Below are positions 19,723 to 30,462 of a stretch of DNA of 40,872 nucleotides, piece after piece. The translations under genes and the position numbers were made by a program. The notes beneath the pieces were generated by a model. That model was given only the letters and a program-made list of their open reading frames with translations, was not told the DNA's origin and searched no databases. Origin of the DNA: Pseudonocardiales bacterium (GTDB taxonomy: Bacteria > Actinomycetota > Actinomycetes > Mycobacteriales > Pseudonocardiaceae); NCBI GenBank assembly GCA_023252195.1, contig JAHEXI010000024.1:11959-52830 (forward strand), in the 5' to 3' direction. Within the stretch, counting starts at the first letter, position 1, and each line of letters starts with the position of its first letter.

Positions 19723-20370
19723 TTAGCGGGCCACCTGGATGGCCTGGCCGAGTACCTCAGCGATCTGAGCGATGGTCACCGCGCCTTCCCGGAGCACCAC
19801 GGGCTCGTCAGCGGTGAGGTCGATGATGGTGGACGCGACCTCACCGGCGGTCCCACCGTCGAGATACACCGATACCCGCTCGGCGAGCTGCTCACGGGCC
19901 TGCTCGACGGTGGTCGCCGGCGGCTGGCCGGACCGGTTCGCACTCGACACCGCCATCGGGCCCACCTCGCGGAGCAGTTCCAGCGCGACCGGGTGCAACG
20001 GCATCCGCAGGCTGACGGTGCCCCTGGTATCACCCAGGTCCCAGCTCAGCGACGGCGCGTGCGGAAGCACTATCGACAGTCCACCAGGCCAGAACGCCTC
20101 GATCAGCGCGCGTACCCGCGCTTGAACACCCAGCACCAGACCGTCCACCGTGGACCAGGAACCCACCAGCACCGGGACCGGCATGGCCCGGCCCCGCCCC
20201 TTCGCGGCCAGCAGCCCCTGCACCGCCGTCGCCGAGAACGCGTCGCAACCCAGCCCGTAGACGGTGTCGGTGGGCAACACGACGAGTTGACCGGCCCGGA
20301 CCGCGCCCGCTGCCGCGGTCAACCCGGCGATGCGGCCGTCCGGCAGCGCGCAGTCATAAACAATGCTCAC
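19723..20370 (-). CDS. L-threonylcarbamoyladenylate synthase (Sua5/YrdC/YwlC)
   Basis: 215 aa, YrdC fold. It makes threonylcarbamoyl-AMP from threonine, bicarbonate and ATP for the t6A37 modification of ANN-decoding tRNAs. Motifs: LVVLPTDTVYGLGCDA (residues 29-44), the KxR-type segment KGRGRAMPVPVLV, FWPGGLSIVL, and SSANRSGQPP. The start is GTG at 20368-20370 (MSIVYDC), the common beginning of actinobacterial members; longer readings have no homology. In mycobacteria it follows hemK directly; here an SGNH hydrolase gene on the other strand separates them. Confidence 0.92.
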   Translation of the reverse strand: MSIVYDCALPDGRIAGLTAAAGAVRAGQLVVLPTDTVYGLGCDAFSATAVQGLLAAKGRGRAMPVPVLVGSWSTVDGLVLGVQARVRALIEAFWPGGLSIVLPHAPSLSWDLGDTRGTVSLRMPLHPVALELLREVGPMAVSSANRSGQPPATTVEQAREQLAERVSVYLDGGTAGEVASTIIDLTADEPVVLREGAVTIAQIAEVLGQAIQVAR

Positions 20371-20479
20371 GGTCCGCAACACTACGACGGCCCACAACGG
20401 GCCTGGATTCGCCTGCGGCGTTGACAGCATGTGATCAAGACGGCACCATCCGTCTCCGATCACCTTTCGGAGGTTCACT

Positions 20480-21382
20480 TTGCTCGCGTACCGCCCCACT
20501 GTCCTCGCTGCCGCAGCGACCGTGCTGGCGCTGCTGGCGTTTCCCGGCAGCTCGGGCGCCGCCATCGGGAAGTCACCGAAGCACTATGTGGCGCTCGGTG
20601 ACTCCTACACCTCCGGCCCGGTGATCCCGGTGCAGCGAATCGATCCGATCGGCTGTGAGCGGTCCACTAACAACTATCCGGCGCTGCTTGCCCGGACACT
20701 GCAAATCCGCGACTACACCGATGTGAGCTGCAGCGGCGCGAAGACCGTCAACATGACGGCTCCGCAGGCGGTACCGCTGCTGGGCGTCAACCCACCGCAG
20801 TTCGACGCGCTGCGCCCCGACACCGATCTGGTCACGCTGACCATCAGTGGCAACGACATCGGTTTCACGGAACTCATCTTCACCTGCGCCCGGCTCAGCG
20901 TCACCGACCCGCTCGGCAACCCCTGCCAGCGAGCGGCCACCGCCGAAGGCGGGGATTTCTATGCGCAGCGCATCGCCGAGGCGGCACCCAAGGTCGCGCA
21001 GGTGCTCGACGGTATCCGGGCCCGCTCGCCGCACGCGACGGTGCTACTGGTGGGATACCTACGCATCCTGCCGCCGGCGGTGGGCTGCTATCCGGTGTTC
21101 CCGGTCGCCAGCGGCGACGTGCCGTACCTGGACAGTCTGGAGCAGCGCCTCAACACCATGCTGGCCGACCAGGCTTTCAAGCACGGCGCGGCATTCGTCG
21201 ACTCCTACGGAAGCTCGCTGGGCCACGACGCGTGCAAGCTGCCCGGGCAGAAATGGGTGGAGGGGACCGTTCCCACCAGCCCAGCCGCCCCGGTACACCC
21301 CAACGCCATCGGCATGCAAGAGGTTGCAGCTTTCGCTCGGGAGACGCTCACTAACCTGACCGAGGCACGGGCGGTGGGCTGA
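20480..21382 (+). CDS. Secreted SGNH/GDSL hydrolase (lipase/esterase)
   Basis: 300 aa. The signal peptide (residues 1-28) has an Ala/Leu-rich core and an SGA-A cleavage region. The SGNH catalytic set is visible: Ser42 in GDSYTSG (block I), the oxyanion Asn125 in SGNDIGF (block III), and a His in VHPNAIG (block V) near residue 277. Six cysteines fit the disulfide pattern of Streptomyces-type lipases. Start TTG at 20480, set by a strong GGAGG 6 nt upstream. It is divergent from the Sua5-type gene and overlaps the prmC end by 32 bp on the opposite strand. Likely an exported esterase or lipase; the substrate is unknown. Confidence 0.9.
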   Translation: MLAYRPTVLAAAATVLALLAFPGSSGAAIGKSPKHYVALGDSYTSGPVIPVQRIDPIGCERSTNNYPALLARTLQIRDYTDVSCSGAKTVNMTAPQAVPLLGVNPPQFDALRPDTDLVTLTISGNDIGFTELIFTCARLSVTDPLGNPCQRAATAEGGDFYAQRIAEAAPKVAQVLDGIRARSPHATVLLVGYLRILPPAVGCYPVFPVASGDVPYLDSLEQRLNTMLADQAFKHGAAFVDSYGSSLGHDACKLPGQKWVEGTVPTSPAAPVHPNAIGMQEVAAFARETLTNLTEARAVG

Positions 21383-22250
21383 TCATTGTGGTGCGCCGGG
21401 CGGTGGCGAACCGCGGCCGGCCGGCTAGGTCGAGGTGGTCGGCCACGTCGGTGAGCACCCGCCGGGCGGCGAGCAGCGCGGGGACGACCACCGCGTGCGA
21501 GTCGTCGTGTTCGATCGCGATGCTGCCCCCCTCGCGGAGCAACCTGGTCCCGGTCCGCACCACGTCAGGAATCACGGCGAGGCCATCGTCGCCGGCAAAG
21601 ATGGCGACGGGCGGGTCGTGCCAGGCCACCTCGGGTGGGAGTGCAGCGTCCAGCGGCACATAGGGCGGGTTGCACAGCACCAGGTGCGCCATCCCATCCA
21701 GCGCGACCAGCAGTCCAGGATCGGCGACGTCCCCGGCGTACAGCACCACCGGCGTGTCGCCGGCCGCGGCCCGCGTGTCGACGTTGCGCCGCGCCCAGCT
21801 CAGCGCCACCGGGTCCCGTTCGACGGCGTGGACCTGCGCATCGGGTCTGACGTGCGCCACAGCCAGCGCCAGCGCACCGGAGCCGGTGCAGAGATCGATC
21901 ACCAGCGGCTGCGCCACGCCGTCCAATGCGGCCAGACCCCAGGTCAGCAGCGCTTCGGTCTCCGGGCGCGGGATGAACACCCCGGGCCCGACCGCGACGT
22001 CGATGGGACCCATCGCGGCTGTCCCGGTGAGGTGCTGCAACGGCACCCGCTTGGCACGTCGAGAAACCAGCAACCGCAATGCCTCGACCACGGGCTGGTC
22101 GACCAGCGGAATCATCGGCAGCCGCCCTCGCGGCACGCCGACCACGTGCGCCGCGAGGAGTTCGGCGTCCACCCGGGGAGACTCCACCCCGGCGTCGGTG
22201 AGGATCCGTTGCGCCTCTAGCACCGCCAGGCGCAACGGTTGCCTGCTCAC
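21351..22250 (-). CDS. prmC: Peptide chain release factor N5-glutamine methyltransferase
   Basis: 299 aa, HemK/PrmC. It methylates the glutamine of the GGQ motif in release factors. The N-terminal helical domain (residues 1-80) is followed by [11 protein letters not shown] (92-102), the SAM-binding [10 protein letters not shown] (119-128) and the catalytic NPPY (194-197). The start overlaps the prfA stop by 4 nt (GTGA, 22247-22250), so it is coupled to its substrate's gene. Confidence 0.95.
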   Translation of the reverse strand: MSRQPLRLAVLEAQRILTDAGVESPRVDAELLAAHVVGVPRGRLPMIPLVDQPVVEALRLLVSRRAKRVPLQHLTGTAAMGPIDVAVGPGVFIPRPETEALLTWGLAALDGVAQPLVIDLCTGSGALALAVAHVRPDAQVHAVERDPVALSWARRNVDTRAAAGDTPVVLYAGDVADPGLLVALDGMAHLVLCNPPYVPLDAALPPEVAWHDPPVAIFAGDDGLAVIPDVVRTGTRLLREGGSIAIEHDDSHAVVVPALLAARRVLTDVADHLDLAGRPRFATARRTTMISPPPVPRSG

Positions 22251-23314
22251 GAGCCCCGCAGCCGCAGCTCACGATCCGCCGCGATCAACGCGTCCAGCAC
22301 CCCGTCGAGGTCTCCGTCGAGCACCGCATCGAGGTTGTAGGCCTTGTAGTTGACGCGATGGTCGGAGATCCGGTTCTCCGCAAAGTTGTAGGTACGCACT
22401 CGCTCGGACCGGTCGACGGTGCGAACTTGGGAGCGGCGCTGGTCGGAGGCCTCCTGCTGAGCTTTCTCGTCAGCTAACGCCTGCAGCCGAGCCCGCAGCA
22501 CCGCGGTGGCCCGGATCCGGTTCTGAATCTGCGACTTCTCGTTCTGGCAGGACACCACGGTCCCGGTCGGAAGGTGGGTGATGCGCACCGCGGAGTCGGT
22601 GGTGTTGACGCTCTGCCCGCCGGGCCCGGAGGAGCGGTAGACGTCAATCCGCAGGTCCTTGTCCTCGATCTCGATCGCGACGTCGTCTGGTTCTGGGTAT
22701 ACCATCACTCCCGCCGCCGAGGTGTGAATCCGCCCGGACGACTCGGTGACCGGGACTCGTTGCACCCGATGCACCCCACCCTCGAACTTCAACCGCTCCC
22801 AGACCCCGGACTGTGCGGCTTTGACCGCAACCGTGACGTCCTTGTAGCCGCCCAGGTCGGACTCAGTGGCGTCGAGCACCTCAGCCCGCCAGCCGTGCCG
22901 CTCGGCGTAGCGCAGGTACATCCGTAGCAGGTCTCCGGCAAACAATGCGGACTCCGCGCCGCCCTCCCCTGACTTGATCTCCATCACCACGTCGGAGTCG
23001 TCGTGCGGGTCGCGGGGCAGCAACAGGTCGGCTAGCTCGGTTTCCAGCCGCGGCACCCGGTCGGCGAGGGCATCAGCTTCGGCAGCGAAGGCCGGATCCT
23101 CGGCGGCGAGCTCGCGAGCGGCCTCGACGTCGCCGCGGGCCTGATCCAGCTCACGAACCGCCCGCACAATGCGGGATAACTCGCCGTAGCGCCGCCCCAC
23201 CTTGCGAGCCGTATCGGGATCAGCATGCAACCCAGGATCAGCGAGCTGATGCTCCAGCTCAGCGTGCGCGACCAGCAGCGCCTGAACTGCCGCGGTGTCC
23301 ACGCCGGTCACCAA
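22247..23314 (-). CDS. prfA: Peptide chain release factor 1
   Basis: 355 aa, class I release factor for UAA and UAG. The codon-recognition tripeptide PVT is at 188-190 and the peptidyl-hydrolysis motif GGQ at 232-234, in [10 protein letters not shown]. Start GTG or ATG at 23312-23314. The gene lies 48 bp after rpmE and overlaps prmC. Confidence 0.96.
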   Translation of the reverse strand: MVTGVDTAAVQALLVAHAELEHQLADPGLHADPDTARKVGRRYGELSRIVRAVRELDQARGDVEAARELAAEDPAFAAEADALADRVPRLETELADLLLPRDPHDDSDVVMEIKSGEGGAESALFAGDLLRMYLRYAERHGWRAEVLDATESDLGGYKDVTVAVKAAQSGVWERLKFEGGVHRVQRVPVTESSGRIHTSAAGVMVYPEPDDVAIEIEDKDLRIDVYRSSGPGGQSVNTTDSAVRITHLPTGTVVSCQNEKSQIQNRIRATAVLRARLQALADEKAQQEASDQRRSQVRTVDRSERVRTYNFAENRISDHRVNYKAYNLDAVLDGDLDGVLDALIAADRELRLRGS

Positions 23315-23362
23315 TCCCCACTCGTGTCGATTTCCATTCGATAGCGCTTGGACTCCGGTGTC

Positions 23363-23575
23363 CTACTTCTGCCGTTTGCCGTAGCGCTTCTCGAATCGCG
23401 CCACCCGGCCACCGGTGTCCAGAATCTTCTGCTTGCCGGTGTAGAAGGGATGGCAGTTAGAGCACACTTCGACGTTGATCTGACCGTCGCGCTTGGTGCT
23501 CCGAGTAACGAAGGAGTTGCCACAACCGCAGGTGACCTGCGTCTCGACATACTCCGGGTGGATGCCCTGCTTCAT
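23363..23575 (-). CDS. rpmE: Ribosomal protein L31, zinc-binding form
   Basis: 70 aa. All four zinc-ribbon cysteines are present (Cys16, Cys18, Cys38, Cys41), marking the zinc-replete C+ paralogue. HPFYTGKQK is conserved. Start ATG 23573-23575 with an AGGA-type site (AGAGAGGACTTCC region) upstream. Confidence 0.96.
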   Translation of the reverse strand: MKQGIHPEYVETQVTCGCGNSFVTRSTKRDGQINVEVCSNCHPFYTGKQKILDTGGRVARFEKRYGKRQK

Positions 23576-23732
23576 GGAAGTCCTCTCTTCATGGCCGCCG
23601 GGTCCCCGTGATCGTGTGCGCGGGGTGAACCGGAACCGGACGGTGCACTGGCTCGCCGATGGCAGGCAGTGAGCCGTGACAGTGTAAACCGTCAGCCGTG
23701 CTGCGATGTTCCCGGCTGTTTGACCTGAAGAT

Positions 23733-24434
23733 TCACAACAGCTCGGACGGGATATCCGCGTACTGCCTGCGCAAAATATCCAGCACCGGATGCTCATGCG
23801 CCCACTGGATACCGTCGACAGCGCTGACGGAACGGACGCCGACTGCGGCGTTCGTGGCGAACACCGCGTCCACGCCGGCTAGGTCGCTCAGAGTGATCGG
23901 CGCGGTGGTGGCATGGGCCTGCCGAGCCTCGTTGATCAGTCTCATGGTGACGCCGGCAAGGCAGTCCGCCTGGGGCCAGACGATCCGATCCCCGGCAACG
24001 AAACCGATGTTCGATGTGGTCGCTTCGGAGATCGCCGCCGCGGCGTCGATGAACAGCGCGTCGTCAAAGCCATTGCGCTGCGCGACCCGCCGCCACCGAA
24101 GCGCGCCGAACAGCCCGACATGTTTGACCTCGGGCAGCTCCCGGCAATGCGGGGCTGACTGCAGACGCAACGGAGGCAACGGTGCCATCGCGGCCGGCCG
24201 GGTGGTGACCAACAGCTGCGGCGCGGCGTCCGCTCCGGGGCGCCCGAGTTCGAGATCGGGGTCGAACACGGTCACCCGGACCACGACCGATCCGGCGGTT
24301 TCAGCCAGAGCGCGCCGGACGAGATGCCGGACCCGGTCGGGGTCCAGATCAGCATCGAAGATCCGGCGGCAGTCCCGCATCAGGCGTTCCAGGTGCAGGG
24401 CCAGACCCCGCACTCGGTGGCCATCGACCCGCAT
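23733..24434 (-). CDS. Aminotransferase class IV (aminodeoxychorismate lyase-like)
   Basis: 233 aa from ATG 24432-24434, fold type IV PLP enzyme. Lys in [10 protein letters not shown] is the probable PLP lysine, [10 protein letters not shown] carries the catalytic-site Glu, and [11 protein letters not shown] binds the phosphate. In-frame sequence upstream of this ATG continues the family's conserved N-terminus ([10 protein letters not shown]), yet no ATG, GTG or TTG lies in frame before it. The true start may be a CTG near 24461, or the 5' end may have decayed. Lies between rpmE and rho, same strand. Substrate uncertain: branched-chain, D-amino acid or 4-amino-4-deoxychorismate. Confidence 0.8.
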   Translation of the reverse strand: MRVDGHRVRGLALHLERLMRDCRRIFDADLDPDRVRHLVRRALAETAGSVVVRVTVFDPDLELGRPGADAAPQLLVTTRPAAMAPLPPLRLQSAPHCRELPEVKHVGLFGALRWRRVAQRNGFDDALFIDAAAAISEATTSNIGFVAGDRIVWPQADCLAGVTMRLINEARQAHATTAPITLSDLAGVDAVFATNAAVGVRSVSAVDGIQWAHEHPVLDILRRQYADIPSELL

Positions 24435-24523
24435 CGAGGTGTAGTGGCCGTAGTTGAGCAGAGCTAGCGCGGTGACCTGATCAAGGTCGGCGCAACCGCC
24501 GCTACGGTGCCCGAGCTGCCCTT

Positions 24524-26746
24524 TCAGTCGGCGCCGTTGCCGGCTGTCGACTTCGAGACCTGCATCAGGAACTCGATGTTGGTGCGGGTTTTGCGCAGCT
24601 GGGCCAGCAGCAGATCGATGGCCTGCTGAGACTCCAGTCCGGACAGCACTCGCCGCAGCTTGTGGTAGATGGCCAGCTCGTCCGGGGACAGCAGGAGCTC
24701 CTCCTTGCGGGTGCCGGAGGGGTTGACGTCGATGGCCGGGAAGATCCGCTTGTCGGCGATCTTGCGGTCGAGCTTGAGCTCGGCGTTGCCGGTTCCCTTG
24801 AACTCCTCGAAGATCACCGTGTCCATCGTCGACCCGGTCTCGACCAGCGCGGTCGCGAAGATGGTCAGCGAGCCACCATCCTCGATGTTGCGGGCCGCGC
24901 CCAAGAATCGCTTCGGCGGGTACAGTGCGGTGGAGTCCACCCCACCGGACAGGATCCGGCCGGATGCCGGCGCTGCCAGGTTGTAGGCCCGGCCCAGCCG
25001 AGTGATGGAGTCCAGCAGCACGACCACGTCGTGACCCATCTCCACCAGCCGCTTGGCCCGCTCGATGGCCAGCTCCGAGATAGTGGTGTGATCCGACGGC
25101 GGCCGGTCGAAGGTCGAGGCGATGACCTCACCCTTCACCGAACGCTGCATGTCGGTGACCTCTTCTGGCCGCTCGTCGACGAGCACGACCATGAGGTGGC
25201 ATTCCGGGTTGTTCGTGGTGATCGCGTTGGCGATCGCCTGCAGGATCATCGTCTTGCCCGCCTTGGGTGGCGAGACGATCAACGCCCGCTGACCCTTGCC
25301 GATCGGCGCGACCAGGTCGATCACCCGGGTGGTCATGATGTGCTGCTCGGTCTCCAGCCGCAACCGCTCGTTGGGGTACAGCGGGGTCAGCTTGGTGAAC
25401 TCCGGGCGCTGTTTGGCCTGCTCGACGTCCAAACCGTTGATGCTGTCGACCCGGACCAACGGGTTGAACTTCTGCCGCTGCTGCTCACCATCGCGAGGCT
25501 GGCGCACCGCGCCGGTGATCGCGTCACCGCGGCGCAACCAGTACTTGCGGACCAGCGACAGCGACACGTACACGTCATTGGGCCCGGAGAGGTAACCTGA
25601 TGTGCGGACGAACGCGTAGTTGTCGAGCACGTCGAGGATTCCCGCGACGGGCAACAACACGTCGTCCTCGCGGACCTCTAGCTCACCACCGTCTCGGCGG
25701 TCGCTGCTGCGGTCTGGGCCGCGGTCGGCGCCACGGTCGGGGCCGCGGTCATTGCGGTTGCGCCGGTTGCGGTCACGGAACCGGCGGCCACGCCGGCGGC
25801 CCGCCTCGTCATCGTCGTCACCGCGCGGACCATTCTGGCTCTGGCCAGCCGCATTCTGGCTGACCTGCTGGCTCGCGTTCTGGCTGACGTTGGGCCCGCT
25901 CGGTGCCTGATCAGCCTGGGTTTGATCACCCTGGGTTTGATCACCCTGGGTTTGATCACCCTGGGTTTGATCACCCTGGGTCTGGTTGCCCTGGGTCTGG
26001 TTGCCCTGGGTCTGGTTGCCCTGGGTCTGGTTGCCCTGGGTCTGGTTGCCCTGGGTCTGGTTGCCCTGGGTCTGGTTGCCCTGGGTCTGGTTGCCCTGGG
26101 TCTGGTTGCCCTGGGGGCGAGTTACCTCACCGCCGCGGACCGGACGTCGCCGCCGGTTGCGGGACCGGTCAGCGCCGTCGGTGTCCCCGTCCGGCTGACC
26201 CCCTTGCTGATCACGACCTTGCTGAGGCTGATCTTGGCGACCCTGATCTTGCTGGTCCGGAGTCTGCGACTCAACGGTGGTCAGCGACTCAACAGGGCGT
26301 GACTCAACGGGACCCGACTCAGGCCGACTCGATGCGACGGCGGGGGCATGCTGCTCCACTGCCGGAGCATCGGGTTGAACCGTTGGCGGACCTGTCTGGG
26401 CATCTACCTGAGCGGTCCGGCCACTCGTTCGGCTGGCGGTGTGGGCTACCGGACCGTCGAGCGGGAGCTGCTCAGCAGACGCACGCCGCTGCCCGGGGAC
26501 GGTGCCCTGGCGCTCCTTGATCGCCGAGATCAGGTCATTCTTACGCATACCGGTGATGTTGGAGATGCCCAGCTGGCCAGCCATCTGGCGCAACTCCACC
26601 ATCACCATTCCAGACAACCCGGCACGGCGCCGCGGCGCCGCCCCGTTGCCCGAAGACGGGGCAGCACTGCCAGCCTCGTCGGCTGGGCGCTGGTCCGTAG
26701 ATTCCGCAGCAACAACGTCGCTGCCCAACAAGTTGATATCGCTCAC
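24524..26746 (-). CDS. rho: Transcription termination factor Rho with long low-complexity insertion
   Basis: 740 aa; E. coli Rho has 419 and M. tuberculosis Rho about 600. Residues 40-85 hold the N-terminal helical domain ([20 protein letters not shown]). Residues about 90-355 form an insertion rich in Gln, Asn, Asp and Arg, including a tandem array TQGNQ then TQGDQ (about 211-275) and an RRNRN/DRG stretch likely to bind RNA. The canonical RNA-binding and ATPase domains follow: Walker [12 protein letters not shown] near 494, Walker [17 protein letters not shown], and the Q-loop [11 protein letters not shown] start at 26744-26746 with AGGAAGGA upstream. Confidence 0.96.
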   Translation of the reverse strand: MSDINLLGSDVVAAESTDQRPADEAGSAAPSSGNGAAPRRRAGLSGMVMVELRQMAGQLGISNITGMRKNDLISAIKERQGTVPGQRRASAEQLPLDGPVAHTASRTSGRTAQVDAQTGPPTVQPDAPAVEQHAPAVASSRPESGPVESRPVESLTTVESQTPDQQDQGRQDQPQQGRDQQGGQPDGDTDGADRSRNRRRRPVRGGEVTRPQGNQTQGNQTQGNQTQGNQTQGNQTQGNQTQGNQTQGNQTQGNQTQGDQTQGDQTQGDQTQGDQTQADQAPSGPNVSQNASQQVSQNAAGQSQNGPRGDDDDEAGRRRGRRFRDRNRRNRNDRGPDRGADRGPDRSSDRRDGGELEVREDDVLLPVAGILDVLDNYAFVRTSGYLSGPNDVYVSLSLVRKYWLRRGDAITGAVRQPRDGEQQRQKFNPLVRVDSINGLDVEQAKQRPEFTKLTPLYPNERLRLETEQHIMTTRVIDLVAPIGKGQRALIVSPPKAGKTMILQAIANAITTNNPECHLMVVLVDERPEEVTDMQRSVKGEVIASTFDRPPSDHTTISELAIERAKRLVEMGHDVVVLLDSITRLGRAYNLAAPASGRILSGGVDSTALYPPKRFLGAARNIEDGGSLTIFATALVETGSTMDTVIFEEFKGTGNAELKLDRKIADKRIFPAIDVNPSGTRKEELLLSPDELAIYHKLRRVLSGLESQQAIDLLLAQLRKTRTNIEFLMQVSKSTAGNGAD
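25921..26115 (-). repeat. 15-bp minisatellite, 13 units, inside rho
   Basis: Thirteen 15-bp units. Four plus-strand units of the type TTTGATCACCCTGGG (25921-25980) encode TQGDQ, and nine of the type TCTGGTTGCCCTGGG (25981-26115) encode TQGNQ. Within each block the units are identical apart from the last. Degenerate half units flank both sides. Confidence 0.95.
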
Positions 26747-27069
26747 GCAGGTCCTTCCTAACCGACCCGGGACGTAGCTCGGGCCAGCCTGTTCGCCGTC
26801 CGGCGGTATGCGGACGGCGCCTGATCCGGTGCGGGGGCTCGCGTACCCAAAACCATCGGTTCGAGCCGACCGGCACGGGACATGTTCAGCTGTGGCAAGA
26901 GCCTGGGTGCCAGCCTTCCCGCTACCACGTAACTGGAGGGCGGGAGATTAATTGCCCGGGTGAGAGGAACCCGAACGCGGCACCGGCGCCCGTGCACACG
27001 GTGTCTGAACGCCACTGAGACTATCGGTCCAGCGCCATCGCGGCAACAACAGGTCCGCGGATGGGTGGA
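26747..27069 (-). promoter_or_regulatory. rho leader and putative promoter
   Basis: 323 bp without a gene between thrB and rho. On the minus strand TTGTTG (27044-27049) and GATAGT (27020-27025) are separated by 18 bp and could be a sigma-A-type promoter, which would leave a leader of about 265 nt before the rho GTG. Long rho leaders often carry autoregulation. No riboswitch fold recognised. Confidence 0.35.
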
Positions 27070-27942
27070 TCATCCCCACTCGACACCGGCACCAACGCGG
27101 GCGACGTCGAGTGGAAGCTGGGTGAAACCCGCGGTATTCACCACGGTCAATGCCTCGCCGCTGGCCGGCAACGCGAGCACCGTCGGCCCAGCACCCGACA
27201 CCGCGGCAGGAACCCCAGCCGCGCGCAACGCGTCGACCAACCGACCCGTCGCCGGGTAGGCGGGCCGCCGGTAACACTGGTGCAATCGGTCCTCGGTGGC
27301 GACCAGCAGAAGGTGCGGCGCGGCCGTCAACGCGTGGACGAGCAATGCGGCTCGTCCGGCGGTGAACGCCGCATCGGCGTGGGGCACCTCGGCAGGTAGC
27401 AGCCCGCGGGTGACCTTGGTGGCGGACGTCTGCGCTGGCACCAGCAGCACCGGCGCCAGCCTCGGATGGGGCTCCAGGCGAACAGCCCGGAAGGACTGCT
27501 CGTCACGCCAAGAAATCACCAAACCGCCCAGCAGGCTGGCGCCGGCATTATCGGCATGCCCGTCGAACCCTGCTGCGAGGTCCAACGCCGCCTCGTCCGG
27601 TTGCATTCCCGCAAGCGCATAACCAGCCAGCACCCCGGCGACGGCAGCCGCCGCTGAGGAGCCCAATCCTCGGGAGTGCGGGATGGCGTTGTGGCACCGC
27701 AGCACCAAACCGTCCGGCCGGTAACCACACTGCTTGCACGCCGCTCGCAGCGCGCGGACCACGAGGTTGTCTTCGTCGGTGGGCACCTGCCCCGCGCCCT
27801 CGCCATGCACCTCGACTCGGAGACCCGACGCCACCGGCGTCACCTCGAGATCGTCGTACAGCGCCAGCGCCAACCCAACGGCATCAAAGCCCGGTCCGAG
27901 GTTGGCCGTGGACGCAGGCACCCGCACCCGCAGCACGCTCAT
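27070..27942 (-). CDS. thrB: Homoserine kinase
   Basis: 290 aa, GHMP kinase. It phosphorylates homoserine for threonine synthesis. The N-terminal strand is VPASTANLGPGFD (8-20), the phosphate loop PHSRGLGSSAAA (88-99), and a third GHMP motif lies near 245 (AAVSGAGPTVLAL). ATG start at 27940-27942; a TTG directly upstream is less likely. It lies 121 bp after thrC, with a 60-bp palindrome between them. Confidence 0.95.
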   Translation of the reverse strand: MSVLRVRVPASTANLGPGFDAVGLALALYDDLEVTPVASGLRVEVHGEGAGQVPTDEDNLVVRALRAACKQCGYRPDGLVLRCHNAIPHSRGLGSSAAAAVAGVLAGYALAGMQPDEAALDLAAGFDGHADNAGASLLGGLVISWRDEQSFRAVRLEPHPRLAPVLLVPAQTSATKVTRGLLPAEVPHADAAFTAGRAALLVHALTAAPHLLLVATEDRLHQCYRRPAYPATGRLVDALRAAGVPAAVSGAGPTVLALPASGEALTVVNTAGFTQLPLDVARVGAGVEWG

Positions 27943-27983
27943 CAATCAGCCCCCGGCTGCCCGACCTCGGCCGCTCTGAGCCT

Positions 27984-28043
27984 CCCGAACTCCACAGCAG
28001 CGCTGTTCGGGCGACGCTGGACAGCTCTGCTGTGGAGTTCGGG
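27984..28043. repeat. 60-bp palindromic intergenic repeat, copy 2
   Basis: Perfect 17-bp outer arms (CCCGAACTCCACAGCAG at 27984-28000 and its complement at 28027-28043). A gapless homologue lies at 2819-2878. It sits between thrC and thrB and could reduce transcription into thrB. Confidence 0.75.
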
Positions 28044-28063
28044 AACAGCAGCGCTGTGCATGG

Positions 28064-29143
28064 TCAAGCAAGATCCAGCGCGGCGGCCACCGCGGCCGGG
28101 TCGACTGGGGTGGGTTCGGGCTCGGGCGCGTCGCGCAGCGCGGTGTCGGGATCCTTCAGGCCGTGCCCGGTGACCGTGCAGACCACCAGCGAACCGGCAG
28201 GCAGCCGACCGTCCTCGACAACGCGTAACAATCCCGCCACCGAGGTGGCCGAGGACGGTTCGACGAACACCCCTTCCTGGCCGGCCAGCAACCGGTATGC
28301 GGTGAGGATCTGCTCGTCGGTGACCGCCTCGAACAGCCCACCGGACTCGTCGCGGGCGCGCATCGCCGCGTGCCAGGACGCCGGGTTCCCGACCCGGATA
28401 GCGGTGGCAATGGTGTCCGGGTTCAGTACCGGCGCGCCGTGCACCAGTGGAGCGGCACCAGCGGCCTGGAAGCCGAACATCCGGGGCCGACCGGCCACCA
28501 CCGCGTCGGTGTGGTATTCCGTGTAACCCATCCAGTAGGCGGTGATGTTCCCTGCGTTGCCGACCGGCAGGCAGTGCACGTCCGGGGCTCGGCCGAGCAC
28601 GTCACAGACCTCGAACGCGGCGCTTTTCTGCCCCTGCAGCCGAACCGGGTTCACCGAGTTGACCAGCGCGGTCACCGGGTAGTCGGCGGCGGTCTTGCGG
28701 GCCAGTTCCAGGCAGTCGTCGAAGTTGCCGTCCACGGCGAGAATCCGGGCGCCATAGACGGTGGCCTGGGCGAGCTTGCCCAGCGCTATCTTGCCCCGGG
28801 GTACCAGCACGGCGCAGGGGATCCCGGCTCGGGCCGCGTAGGCGGCGGCTGAGGCGGCGGTATTGCCGGTCGAGGCGCACAGCACTGCTTCGGCACCGCG
28901 GGCCAGCGCTTCGGTGACCGCCATCGTCATCCCGCGGTCCTTGAAAGAGCCGGTGGGATTCGCGCCTTCGACCTTGAGTAGCACCTCGCAACCGGTGCGG
29001 GCCGACAGCACGGGAGCGGGCAGCAATGGGGTGCCGCCCTCCTGCAGAGTCACCACTCGGGCGCCGGGGCTGACCTGGATCCGGTCCGGGTAGGCCTCGA
29101 TCACTCCTGGCCACGCTCGGCCGGCCGCCACCTGCAGTATCAC
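28064..29143 (-). CDS. thrC: Threonine synthase
   Basis: 359 aa, PLP fold type II. It converts O-phosphohomoserine to threonine. The PLP lysine is Lys68 in [11 protein letters not shown], the substrate loop is ASTGNTAAS, and the phosphate-binding segment is [11 protein letters not shown] start at 29141-29143 overlaps the hom stop by 4 nt, giving coupled translation. Confidence 0.96.
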   Translation of the reverse strand: MILQVAAGRAWPGVIEAYPDRIQVSPGARVVTLQEGGTPLLPAPVLSARTGCEVLLKVEGANPTGSFKDRGMTMAVTEALARGAEAVLCASTGNTAASAAAYAARAGIPCAVLVPRGKIALGKLAQATVYGARILAVDGNFDDCLELARKTAADYPVTALVNSVNPVRLQGQKSAAFEVCDVLGRAPDVHCLPVGNAGNITAYWMGYTEYHTDAVVAGRPRMFGFQAAGAAPLVHGAPVLNPDTIATAIRVGNPASWHAAMRARDESGGLFEAVTDEQILTAYRLLAGQEGVFVEPSSATSVAGLLRVVEDGRLPAGSLVVCTVTGHGLKDPDTALRDAPEPEPTPVDPAAVAAALDLA

Positions 29144-30462
29144 GTGACCTCACCCTCTACCCGCATCACGCTGACCACGTCGCGAACCGCGTCCAGCCCG
29201 GCCAGCTTGTCCACTGTGGAGCGCAGCGCGGCATCCGGCGCGCAGTGGGTAACGATCACCAGGTTCGCCCCGGCACCGCAGGCCGGCACGTGGTCAGGGG
29301 TGCGACCGGTCTGGCGCACCGCCATGATGGACACCTCGTGGTCGGCGAAGACCTGCGCCACCTGCGCCAGCACCCCCGGGCGGTCGACCACCTCGAGACT
29401 GACGTGATAGGCGGTCGGGGTGTCTCCCATGGGCTGAATCGGCAGGTCGGCGTAGGCAGACTCGCGCGGCCCGTAACCGCCCGCCACCCGGTTACGAGCG
29501 ACGGCCACCAGGTCGCCGAGCACCGCGCTGGCGGTCGGTGCGCCGCCGGCGCCCTGCCCGTAGAACATCAGCGCACCGGCGGCGTCCGCCTCGACGAACA
29601 CCGCGTTGTAGGCACCTGCCACGGTGGCCAGCGGGTGCGAGCGGGAAATCATCGCCGGGTAGACCCTGGCCGAAACCGACTCGGCACCACTTGAGTCGAC
29701 GACCCGCTCACAGATGGCCAGCAGTTTGACCGTGCGACCGAGCTGCCGGGCGGCGAGAATGTCGGCGGCGGAGACCTCAGCGATGCCCTCCCGGTAGACG
29801 TCGGCGCTGGTCACACGGGTGTGAAAGGCCAGCGACGCGAGGATGGCGGCTTTGGAGGCGGCATCGTAGCCGTCCACGTCCGCGGTCGGATCGGCCTCGG
29901 CGTAGCCCAGGGCGCTGGCCTGCTCCAGCGTCTCCGCATAGCCGGCCCCGGAGCTGTCCATGGCGGACAGGATGAAGTTGGTCGTGCCGTTGACGATGCC
30001 GGTGACGCGAGTGATCCGGTCCCCGGCCAACGACTCCCGCAGCGGGCGCAACAGCGGGATCGCCCCGGCTACCGCCGCCTCGAAATACAGGTCGGCGCCG
30101 GCGGCGTCGGCTGCGGCGTACAGCTCCGGTCCGCACTCGGCGAGCAGCGCCTTGTTCGCGGTGACGACGCCGCGCCCGGCGCGCAGCGCCGCGAGCAGCA
30201 GCGGCCGAGCCGGTTCGATGCCACCGATCACCTCGATCACGACGTCGACGTCGTCGCGGTTGATCAGCTCGGCGGCGTCGGTGGTGAGCAGTTCGGTGGG
30301 CACCTCGGGATGGCGTCGCGGGCGTCGCACCGCGACCCCGACCAGCTGCACCGCCGCACCGACCCGCGCGGAGAGTTCGTCGGACTGATCGGTGAGCAGC
30401 CGTAGCACCTCGCGCCCGACGGTGCCGCAACCCAACAGTGCAACGCCAATGGGTCTGCTCAC
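29140..30462 (-). CDS. hom: Homoserine dehydrogenase
   Basis: 440 aa. NAD(P)-binding [11 protein letters not shown] (9-19), the catalytic domain with [11 protein letters not shown] near 157 and [13 protein letters not shown] near 193, and a C-terminal ACT domain (about 355-435) for threonine feedback. It reduces aspartate semialdehyde to homoserine. The GTG start overlaps the lysA stop by 4 nt and the stop overlaps thrC. Confidence 0.96.
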   Translation of the reverse strand: MSRPIGVALLGCGTVGREVLRLLTDQSDELSARVGAAVQLVGVAVRRPRRHPEVPTELLTTDAAELINRDDVDVVIEVIGGIEPARPLLLAALRAGRGVVTANKALLAECGPELYAAADAAGADLYFEAAVAGAIPLLRPLRESLAGDRITRVTGIVNGTTNFILSAMDSSGAGYAETLEQASALGYAEADPTADVDGYDAASKAAILASLAFHTRVTSADVYREGIAEVSAADILAARQLGRTVKLLAICERVVDSSGAESVSARVYPAMISRSHPLATVAGAYNAVFVEADAAGALMFYGQGAGGAPTASAVLGDLVAVARNRVAGGYGPRESAYADLPIQPMGDTPTAYHVSLEVVDRPGVLAQVAQVFADHEVSIMAVRQTGRTPDHVPACGAGANLVIVTHCAPDAALRSTVDKLAGLDAVRDVVSVMRVEGEVT

